A stretch of DNA of 8,211 nt from Ilumatobacteraceae bacterium (lineage in GTDB: Bacteria > Actinomycetota > Acidimicrobiia > Acidimicrobiales > Ilumatobacteraceae), in assembly GCA_025456105.1 (NCBI GenBank), contig JALOLG010000045.1:1-8211 (forward strand), read 5' to 3'. Shown piece by piece: positions 1 to 5,229 of this stretch. Every line of letters begins with the position of its first letter. Positions within the stretch are counted from its first letter, which is position 1. The notes beneath the pieces were generated by a model. The model worked only from the letters and a program-made list of their open reading frames with translations. It was not told where the DNA came from and did not search any database. Position numbers and translations under genes: made by a program.

Positions 1-143
1 ACGACGACGGGGAAGCCGAGCGCCTCGGCCGCGGCGACGGCCGCCGGGGCATCCAGCACCTCGCGCTGGTCGGCGACGGCCACGCCGGCGGCACGGACCA
101 GCGCGCTCGACGCGGCTTCGGACAGGGTGCGGGGGGCCGACAT
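1..143 (-). CDS. ATP-grasp acyl-CoA synthetase (NDP-forming) subunit, N-terminal fragment
   Basis: Only the first 47 codons plus two bases are in the window; the gene runs off the left edge. The visible protein starts MSAPRTLSEAASSALVRAAG and continues through a segment ending EALGFPVVV. The pattern 'L(S/T)EA.S..L...G..V.......(A)..AA..LGFPVVVK' is typical of the start of the ATP-grasp_5 domain in the beta part of NDP-forming acetyl/acyl-CoA synthetases. These make acyl-CoA from a carboxylate, CoA and ATP through a phosphohistidine intermediate. The ATG lies 16 bp after the thioesterase stop on the same strand, so co-transcription is likely. No convincing ribosome-binding site is visible, so it may be coupled to the gene before it. 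The family call rests on a short stretch. Whether the CoA-binding alpha part is fused or separate cannot be seen, nor can the substrate. Confidence 0.65.
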   Translation of the reverse strand, partial: MSAPRTLSEAASSALVRAAGVAVADQREVLDAPAAVAAAEALGFPVV

Positions 144-159
144 CGCCCGGGAACGGTAC

Positions 160-603
160 TCAGGACGCGACGAAATAGGTGAGCACCGCACGCGCGACGA
201 CCCGACCGGCGACGGCATCGACCGCCTCGCTCTCGCAGAACACGAGGTTGCGCCCGCGCTTGGTGACCCACCCCTCCGCGACGGCATCGGCGTCGGTGAG
301 CGCACCCAGGTACTGCACGTGGAGATCGACCGTCGAGTACCGGGCGCGCGGCGGCAGCGCGGCACCGACGGCCGGCACGAGCACCGCATCGAGCAGCGAC
401 GCGATGGCGCCGCCGTGCACGACGCCCCCCGCCTGCAGCAGCTCGGGCCGGAACGGCAGGCGCATCCGGCAGTAGTCGACGCGGACCTCCTCGACGACGA
501 GGCCGAGCAGGTTCGGGTAGAGCACCTGCTCCTGACGGCCGAACCGCGCCCATCGGCGCGCGGTCGCCTCGTCGAGGGCGGCGAAGCGGTCGGCGCGGCT
601 CAT
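160..603 (-). CDS. PaaI-type hotdog-fold acyl-CoA thioesterase
   Basis: A 147-residue protein, the usual size for a single hotdog domain. Family members hydrolyse acyl-CoA thioesters to free acid and CoA in the cytoplasm. The hallmark is at residues 59-72, [17 protein letters not shown] at 63-65 starts the central hotdog helix and D72 sits where PaaI-like enzymes have their catalytic acidic residue. N31 in the preceding YPNLLGL stretch may match the conserved upstream polar residue. The later [11 protein letters not shown] (90-100) and C-terminal ARAVLTYFV are typical core beta strands. The start codon overlaps the stop of the TetR gene as ATGA, implying translational coupling, and the ATP-grasp synthetase gene follows 16 bp later. 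Together these suggest control of an acyl-CoA pool. The substrate cannot be read from the sequence. Family confident, specificity unknown. Confidence 0.88.
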   Translation of the reverse strand: MSRADRFAALDEATARRWARFGRQEQVLYPNLLGLVVEEVRVDYCRMRLPFRPELLQAGGVVHGGAIASLLDAVLVPAVGAALPPRARYSTVDLHVQYLGALTDADAVAEGWVTKRGRNLVFCESEAVDAVAGRVVARAVLTYFVAS

Positions 604-1220
604 CGGTCGGGGGCGAGCGCGGATCGGAAGAACGCCACGATGTGGTCGCGGCGCTCGGACAGCGCGGCGCTCCCGAGCGGGTCCGCGTCGAGCAGGCCCT
701 CCACGAACGGGGCGTCGGAGAAGTAGGTGAGCAGCGCGCCGTAGCCGGTGAGCAGCAGCTGTCGCGGTTCGTGCCGGCGGAACGTGCCAGCCGCCATCTC
801 GCGCTCGAAGAACGCGACCGCGCGGTCGAACATCGGCCGGAGCACGGCGGCCAGGTCGATCCCGAGGTGCGCTCCCCCGTCGATCGCCTCACGCCGCATC
901 AGCCGCACGAACGCCTCGTTGTCCGCGAAGAAGCCGAAGCCGGCGTCGAGGACCGATTCGACCTTCGTCCACCCCGTCTCGTCGGACTCCACCGCCGTCG
1001 CGAGCCGGGCGAACCAATCCGACAGCGCTCGCTCGAACACCTCGCCGTAGAGCGCCTCCTTCGAGGGGAAGTGGTGCAGCAGGCTGGGCCGGCGGATGCC
1101 GACGCCAGCCGCGATGTCGTTGAGCGAGGTGCCCTCGTACCCGGACGCGGCGAAGCAGGCCAGCGCCTCGTCGAGGATCTGATCGCGGGTCGAGCGTGCG
1201 TCGCCGGCGCCGTCGTTCAT
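600..1220 (-). CDS. TetR/AcrR-family transcriptional regulator
   Basis: A 206-residue protein with the standard TetR layout. The N-terminal DNA-binding domain covers about residues 10-58: [20 protein letters not shown], then the helix-turn-helix at about 32-51 ([20 protein letters not shown]) and the PSKEALY motif that closes the domain. The rest is a helical ligand-binding and dimerisation domain with no sequence clue to its ligand. Its last codons overlap the thioesterase start by four bases, so regulator and thioesterase are probably translated together. The likely role is a local repressor of the acyl-CoA genes responding to an acyl-CoA or fatty acid; this is inferred from position only. 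The ATG at 1220 lies 29 bp after the dismutase stop and has no Shine-Dalgarno-like sequence upstream, so it may be leaderless, coupled, or started slightly differently. Confidence 0.92.
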   Translation of the reverse strand: MNDGAGDARSTRDQILDEALACFAASGYEGTSLNDIAAGVGIRRPSLLHHFPSKEALYGEVFERALSDWFARLATAVESDETGWTKVESVLDAGFGFFADNEAFVRLMRREAIDGGAHLGIDLAAVLRPMFDRAVAFFEREMAAGTFRRHEPRQLLLTGYGALLTYFSDAPFVEGLLDADPLGSAALSERRDHIVAFFRSALAPDR

Positions 1221-1249
1221 GCGGCGCGCACGCTACTGGTCGCGTCGGC

Positions 1250-1828
1250 TCAGCCGAGCGCCGCTTCCACGGCCGACCAGCTGATGAGGTGGTCGAGGAA
1301 GGTGTCGACGTAGTCGGGCCGGCGGTTGCGGTAGTCGATGTAGTACGCGTGCTCCCACACGTCGCACGTGATCACGGCCGTCTTGCCGTGCTTCATCGGC
1401 AGGTCGGCGTTCGCCGTGGCCATCACGGCGAGCTTGCCGCCGTCGAGCACGAGCCAGGCCCAACCGGAGCCGAACTGACCGGTGGCAGCCTTCTTGAACT
1501 CGTCGCGGAACGACTCGTACGAGCCGAACGACTCGGCGATCGCGTCGGCCGCGGCGCCGGTGGGTGCACCGCCACCGCCGGGCGCCATCGAGCTCCAGTA
1601 GAAGGTGTGGTTCCAGATCTGCGCGGCGTTGTTGAACATGCCGCCCTCGGACTTCATGATGATGTCCTCGAGGCTGGCGGACTCGTCGGCGGTGCCCTCG
1701 ATCAGCTTGTTGAGGTTGTCGACGTACGCCTTGTGGTGCTTGCCGTAGTGGTACTCGAACGTCTCGGCCGACAAGTAGGGGGCGAGGGCGTCGGTGGCGT
1801 AGGGCAGCTCGGGCAGCGAGAAGGCCAT
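1250..1828 (-). CDS. sodB: Superoxide dismutase, Fe/Mn family (Fe-type features)
   Basis: A 192-residue cytoplasmic enzyme converting superoxide to oxygen and hydrogen peroxide. It closely resembles E. coli SodB throughout: N-terminal MAFSLPELPYATDALAPYLS, the YHYGKHHKAYV helix, FNNAAQIWNHTFYW, and DVWEHAYYIDYRNRRPDY. The four metal ligands are H27, H74, D156 and H160. Q70 in AAQIWNH is the position where Fe-type enzymes carry the outer-sphere glutamine, whereas Mn-type enzymes place it nearer the C-terminus, so iron is the likelier metal; cambialistic behaviour cannot be excluded. The start is fixed by homology and by GGAGG at 1834-1838, five bases upstream. The gene starts 35 bp after the ATPase stop with no terminator between. 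No signal peptide is seen. C155 sits beside ligand D156, where E. coli has valine. Confidence 0.97.
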   Translation of the reverse strand: MAFSLPELPYATDALAPYLSAETFEYHYGKHHKAYVDNLNKLIEGTADESASLEDIIMKSEGGMFNNAAQIWNHTFYWSSMAPGGGGAPTGAAADAIAESFGSYESFRDEFKKAATGQFGSGWAWLVLDGGKLAVMATANADLPMKHGKTAVITCDVWEHAYYIDYRNRRPDYVDTFLDHLISWSAVEAALG

Positions 1829-1833
1829 GGGAT

Positions 1834-1838
1834 CCTCC
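1834..1838 (-). promoter_or_regulatory. Ribosome-binding site of the dismutase gene
   Basis: On the minus strand this reads GGAGG, five bases before the ATG at 1828. It is the clearest Shine-Dalgarno site in the window. It decides the start, because the same reading frame stays open for a long way upstream through the ATPase gene. Confidence 0.85.
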
Positions 1839-1863
1839 AAGGGGTGGTCGTGGACGAGTCGAT

Positions 1864-4623
1864 TCATAGCCGCTCGCCGGTGGTCTCGCCACCTCGGGCG
1901 CGACGCCGGCCGATCGCCTTGGCCGCTTCCAGCACCACGAGCAGCGACAGACCCAGGGCGAAGCTGATCGCGACGTCGATGCCGTCGGGCTGCTCGAGGT
2001 CGAGGAAGTCGCGCAGCGGTGTGTAGAGCGCAGCCAGCTGCAGCGCGACGACGATGGCGACGATCGCCAGCATCAGCCGGTTGGTGGTGAAGCCGATCGT
2101 GCGCAGCGACTCGGTTCGCGATCGGGTGCCGAGCGCCTGGAAGACCTGCAGGAACGCGATCGTCGTGAACATCATCGCCTGCCATGCAGGATCGTCGAGG
2201 GCGTAGTACGCGAAGCCGGTGCCGAGCGACACGATCCCCACGTAGAGACCGATCAGCGCGGTCTGTCGGCCGAGGCCGCCGGCCCACAGGCTGGCACCCG
2301 GCGCGTGGGGTGGACGTCGCATCACGCCCCGCTCGGCCGGCTCGACGCCCATCGAGAGGCCGAGCAGGCCGTCGGTCATCAGGTTGAGCCAGAGCAGCTG
2401 CAGCGGCAGGAGCGCCACCGCGGTGTCCACGTCGCCGCCGCTCAGGAGGAACGGGATCGGCCACCCGAGCATCACGATGATCTTGCCGAGGTTGCCCGCG
2501 ATCGCGAACGACACGAAGCGCCGCAGGTTGTCGTAGATCACCCGCCCCTCCTCGACCGCGGCGACGATCGTGGCGAAGTTGTCGTCGCGGAGCACCATGT
2601 CCGACGACTCCTTCGAGACGTCGGTGCCGGTGATGCCCATCGCCACGCCGATGTCGGAGCGCTTCAGCGCCGGTGCGTCGTTCACGCCGTCGCCGGTCAT
2701 GGCCACGATCTGGCCCTCGGACTGCAGCGACTCGACGATGCGGAGCTTGTGCTCGGGTGACACACGAGCGAACACCGAGACCTCGCGGGCCGCCTCGGCG
2801 AACTCGGGGCCGTCGAGCCGATCGAGCTCCGCCCCGGTGAGGACGCGGTCGTCGACGGCGATGCCGAGCTCCTTCGCGATGGCCCTCGCCGTCAGCGGGT
2901 GGTCGCCGGTGATCATCACCGGACGGATGCCCGCCGTCCGGCACACGGTCACCGCGTCGCGGGCCTCGCTGCGCGGCGGGTCGATGATGCCCACGAGTCC
3001 GACGAGCACGAGCCCGGTCTCGAGGTCGTCGACGGCCTCGGGCACGGTGCGGTACGCGACGCCCAGGACGCGCATGCCGTCGGCGGCGAGGGCGTCGTTG
3101 GCGGCGTGCACGCGATCGAGCGCGGCTGCGTCGATCGGGACGGGTCCGCTGGCGGACCACACGGCCGCGGTGTGGGCCAGGAGTCCGTCGACCGCGCCCT
3201 TCACGAACGCGATGGGCACGTCCTGGGGCAGCGCGTGGAGCCAGGGCACCCGACCGTCGAGGGGGGCGTGGAGCGTGCTCATGCGCTTGCGGTCGGAGTC
3301 GAACGGCTGCTCGCCGATGCGAGGTGCCGCAGCACGGGCGGCCACGACGTCCAGCCCGCCGTCGTGCGCTGCCTGGACCAAGGCGGTCTCGGTCGGATCG
3401 CCGATCATCGCCAGGCGACCGTCGTCGATCCGGGCGTCGGCGTCGTTGCACAGCAGCCCGGCGACCAGCGCGACCCGCAGCGCGTCCGGCCCCGCCGCGA
3501 CCGAGCGGTGCGCCGACTCGTGCACGTCGCCCGACTCGTCGCGGAGCGCGACCCGGTGATCGGCGACGTCCACCACCGACACGGTCATCCGGTTCTGCGT
3601 GAGCGTGCCGGTCTTGTCGGAGCAGATCGTGGTGACCGAGCCCAGGGTCTCGACGGCCGGGAGCTTGCGGATCAGGGCGTTGCGGCGGAGCATGCGCTGG
3701 GCACCGATCGCGAGCGTGAACGTGACGACGGCCGGGAGGCCTTCGGGGATGACGGCGACGGCGACCGAGATGGCGGTGAGCACCAGATCGGAGGCCGATT
3801 CGCCCGCCATCGCTCCCATCACGACGACGAGCAGGGCGACCACCAGGCCGACGAGCGCGAGCTGCTTGCCCACCTGGTCGAGGCGGTGCTGGAGCGGTGT
3901 CCGCTCCGCGGCCACGGTCTGGATCATCGAAGCGATCCGGCCCAGCTCGGTGCCCATGCCGGTCTCCACCACGAGACCGACACCGCGGCCGTATGTGACC
4001 TGCGTGCCGGAGTACGCGAGGCAGGTGCGATCGCCGAGTGCCAGGTCGTCGCGATCGAGGGCTGCGGTCTGCTTGTCGATCGGCTCGGACTCGCCGGTGA
4101 GCATGGCCTCTTGCACCCGGAGGTTGGCCACCTCCACGAGGCGCAGGTCGGCGGGCACGACCGTCCCGGCCTCGAGCGCCACCACATCCCCGGGCACCAG
4201 CTCGGCGGCGGGCACCTCGACGAGCTGACCGTCGCGGGTGACCCGGACGATGGGGACGGCCATCTTGCGGAGCGCGGCGATCGCCCGCTCGGCGCGGTAC
4301 TCCTGCACGAACCCGAGGAGCGCGAAGAGCACGACGATCGCGAGGATCGCTCCGGCCTCGAGGAGCTTGCCGAGCGCCAGCGAGAGCGCCGCCGCGCCGA
4401 TCAGGATCACCACCATCACCGCCGTGAGCTGCTCCCACAGGATCTTCAGCGGGGGCTTCGAACCGTGGTCGACGAGCTCGTTGCGCCCGTGCGCAGCGAG
4501 GCGCGCTGCCGCCTCGGTGGCCGTGAGACCGCCGGGTCCGCTGCCGAGCTGCCGCAGGGCCTCGTCGGTCGAGAGCCGGTGCCAGGGGGTGGCGAGGCGG
4601 GCGGGCGTGTGGGTGGCGGTCAT
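1864..4623 (-). CDS. P2-type (Ca2+-ATPase-like) cation-transporting P-type ATPase
   Basis: A complete 919-residue membrane pump. It starts with a Cation_ATPase_N domain (about 12-80, PWHRLSTDEALRQLG through GRNEL). The actuator loop has TGES at 176-179. M4 has IPEGL at 292-296, with E294 matching SERCA ligand E309. The phosphorylation motif SDKTGTLT has acceptor D336. The nucleotide-binding KGA is at 475-477, and the hinge motifs are TGDHP (572-576) and TGDGVND (643-649). M6 has NLMTDG, with N747, T750 and D751 matching SERCA N796, T799 and D800. M5 has N711-L-G-K714, so lysine stands where SERCA has E771. Hydrophobic segments fit ten helices: about 65-83, 87-106, 254-272, 279-302, 702-727, 735-760, 787-806, 815-831, 848-869 and 883-904. 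No heavy-metal-binding domain or CPC motif is present. The ion is probably Ca2+ or another hard cation, but is unproven. The ATG at 4623 has AGGA just upstream. The dismutase gene follows 35 bp downstream. Confidence 0.95.
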   Translation of the reverse strand: MTATHTPARLATPWHRLSTDEALRQLGSGPGGLTATEAAARLAAHGRNELVDHGSKPPLKILWEQLTAVMVVILIGAAALSLALGKLLEAGAILAIVVLFALLGFVQEYRAERAIAALRKMAVPIVRVTRDGQLVEVPAAELVPGDVVALEAGTVVPADLRLVEVANLRVQEAMLTGESEPIDKQTAALDRDDLALGDRTCLAYSGTQVTYGRGVGLVVETGMGTELGRIASMIQTVAAERTPLQHRLDQVGKQLALVGLVVALLVVVMGAMAGESASDLVLTAISVAVAVIPEGLPAVVTFTLAIGAQRMLRRNALIRKLPAVETLGSVTTICSDKTGTLTQNRMTVSVVDVADHRVALRDESGDVHESAHRSVAAGPDALRVALVAGLLCNDADARIDDGRLAMIGDPTETALVQAAHDGGLDVVAARAAAPRIGEQPFDSDRKRMSTLHAPLDGRVPWLHALPQDVPIAFVKGAVDGLLAHTAAVWSASGPVPIDAAALDRVHAANDALAADGMRVLGVAYRTVPEAVDDLETGLVLVGLVGIIDPPRSEARDAVTVCRTAGIRPVMITGDHPLTARAIAKELGIAVDDRVLTGAELDRLDGPEFAEAAREVSVFARVSPEHKLRIVESLQSEGQIVAMTGDGVNDAPALKRSDIGVAMGITGTDVSKESSDMVLRDDNFATIVAAVEEGRVIYDNLRRFVSFAIAGNLGKIIVMLGWPIPFLLSGGDVDTAVALLPLQLLWLNLMTDGLLGLSMGVEPAERGVMRRPPHAPGASLWAGGLGRQTALIGLYVGIVSLGTGFAYYALDDPAWQAMMFTTIAFLQVFQALGTRSRTESLRTIGFTTNRLMLAIVAIVVALQLAALYTPLRDFLDLEQPDGIDVAISFALGLSLLVVLEAAKAIGRRRARGGETTGERL

Positions 4624-4627
4624 CGGG

Positions 4628-4632
4628 TCCTC
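4628..4632 (-). promoter_or_regulatory. Ribosome-binding site of the ATPase gene
   Basis: On the minus strand this reads GAGGA, four bases before the ATG at 4623. It supports this start over any in-frame start further upstream. The 3' foot of the stem-loop at 4633-4657 ends directly against it. Confidence 0.65.
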
Positions 4633-4657
4633 TCGGCGAATGCGGTCGCATCGCCGA
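4633..4657 (-). promoter_or_regulatory. Stem-loop (interrupted inverted repeat) in the ATPase 5' leader
   Basis: Read on the minus strand, TCGGCG pairs with CGCCGA at the two outer ends, and inside them ATGCG pairs with CGCAT, with one bulged T on the 3' side. As RNA this gives a 6-bp stem, a one-base bulge and a 4-bp stem (AUGC/GCAU) closed by a GACC tetraloop. The 3' foot ends at 4633, directly next to the GAGGA ribosome-binding site. It could act as a translational control hairpin or as a DNA operator dyad. The pairing is seen directly; the function is inferred. Confidence 0.5.
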
Positions 4658-4722
4658 AGGTCTCCCCGCCGGAGCGGCTGGCCCCGCCGGACCCCGGAGG
4701 GACGTGATGACGACGGGCCTCG

Positions 4723-4736
4723 AGGGGTACTCCCCT
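4723..4736. repeat. Short perfect inverted repeat, possible operator
   Basis: AGGGG-TACT-CCCCT: five-base arms around a four-base centre, near the middle of the divergent gap and about 100 bp upstream of the ATPase start. The size and position suit a dimeric repressor site or a promoter-proximal operator, but no known consensus is matched with certainty. Short GC-rich dyads also arise by chance in this base composition. Confidence 0.3.
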
Positions 4737-4785
4737 TCGGTCGGCTGACGATCCTACCGTCACGTGTGCGGCGACGTTGCGGGAC

Positions 4786-4797
4786 CGGGCCTGCCCG
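4786..4797. repeat. Short inverted repeat upstream of the small plus-strand gene
   Basis: CGGGC-CT-GCCCG, ending 15 bases before the ATG at 4813. As RNA it would form a 4-bp stem with a CCUG loop in the leader of the small gene. It is short and GC-only, so chance is a real alternative. Confidence 0.2.
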
Positions 4798-4812
4798 CAC
4801 CACCATCAGGGC

Positions 4813-5217
4813 ATGCACATCGTGTCGGCCCTCTTCGTGGAGAACTTCGAGATGCGCCAGGGCGCGGATGGCGCCACCCGGCTGGACCTGACCGGCGCGA
4901 TGTTCTCGATGGCCGCGCCGTCGCCGGCCCCGGTGACGGTGGCGCCGCACCTCGTGGCACTGATCTACTGCCCGCCGGGTGAGACCGGCCAGGGCGTGTT
5001 CGAGGTGGTCTTCCGCCGTGGGCTCGATCCTGACGAGCCCGGTGACCCGGTGGCCCGCAACGTCAGCCCGTTCTCGGTGGAACCGGGTCGCTTCACCTAC
5101 CGCCTGGTCCGCGGCGAGCTCGAGTTCCCCGAGTACGGCCAGGTGTTCGCGCACTGCCGCGTCGATCGCGGGCCGTGGCACGTCGTGCCGTTCACGCTCC
5201 TCCCGCCCGTCGCCTGA
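4813..5217 (+). CDS. Conserved-looking small protein of unknown function (possibly DUF6941-like)
   Basis: A 134-residue soluble protein with no membrane segment, signal peptide or catalytic motif. It starts MHIVSALFVENFEMRQGADG, then has an LTGAMFSM segment, a hydrophobic strand (PHLVALIYCPP), VFEVVFRRG, and a C-terminal half with PGRFTYRLVRGELEFPEYGQ and FAHCRVD. Alternating hydrophobic strands and conserved-looking glycines suggest a small all-beta fold. The order 'M.I..A.F.(E/D)......G.L.L.G.(F/M)' followed by an LV(A/L) strand reminds me of the DUF6941 family, which has no assigned function; this is recalled resemblance, not a search. The ATG at 4813 is preferred over a TTG at 4777 because the protein pattern begins here. 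Only a weak CAGGG lies upstream. Transketolase starts 12 bp after its stop, so it probably shares that operon. Confidence 0.75.
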   Translation: MHIVSALFVENFEMRQGADGATRLDLTGAMFSMAAPSPAPVTVAPHLVALIYCPPGETGQGVFEVVFRRGLDPDEPGDPVARNVSPFSVEPGRFTYRLVRGELEFPEYGQVFAHCRVDRGPWHVVPFTLLPPVA

Positions 5218-5229
5218 CCCACCGGTACC

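Larger units (their letters stand above)
4624..4812. promoter_or_regulatory. Divergent intergenic region between the ATPase and the small plus-strand gene
   Basis: These 189 bp must hold the promoters for both directions unless transcripts enter from elsewhere. No strong -35/-10 pair is seen. A weak -10-like TACCGT (4755-4760, plus) and an overlapping TAGGAT (4756-4751, minus) lie back to back, but neither has a good -35 at the right distance. The region also holds three inverted repeats, listed separately, and a direct repeat of CCCCGCCGGA (4664-4673 and 4682-4691). No coding potential is convincing here. Confidence 0.5.

Noticed and set aside
1230..1245. Possible TetR operator ACGC-N8-GCGT
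   Set aside because: Four-base arms are too short to separate from chance in this composition.
1221..1249. Possible terminator between the dismutase and TetR genes
   Set aside because: No stable hairpin followed by a T-run on the minus strand. No intrinsic terminator is visible anywhere in the window.
1829..4651. Long open minus-strand frame continuing upstream of, and in frame with, the superoxide dismutase start
   Set aside because: It is the out-of-frame shadow of the ATPase gene, rich in Arg/Pro/His/Gly as expected of a GC-rich alternative frame. The dismutase begins at 1828 behind GGAGG with an N-terminus matching SodB exactly.
4664..4691. Direct repeat CCCCGCCGGA, two copies 18 bp apart
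   Set aside because: The ten-base match is G/C apart from its last base, in a very GC-rich gap, so chance is likely. No third copy or known consensus was seen.
2899..4707. 602-codon open frame on the plus strand
   Set aside because: It lies antisense over the ATPase, whose motifs are all intact. The composition (His/Asp/Gly/Arg-rich, no domain) is that of a shadow frame.
4777..4812. TTG start extending the small plus-strand gene by 12 residues
   Set aside because: The added residues (MRDRACPHHHQG) look non-coding and overlap the leader hairpin. The ATG at 4813 begins the strand-like conserved pattern.
4864..5181. Upstream extension of the ATPase frame past 4623 on the minus strand
   Set aside because: It would overlap the small plus-strand gene almost completely. 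The translated extension is Arg/His-rich without domain character, and the ATG at 4623 has a ribosome-binding site and precedes the Cation_ATPase_N domain directly.
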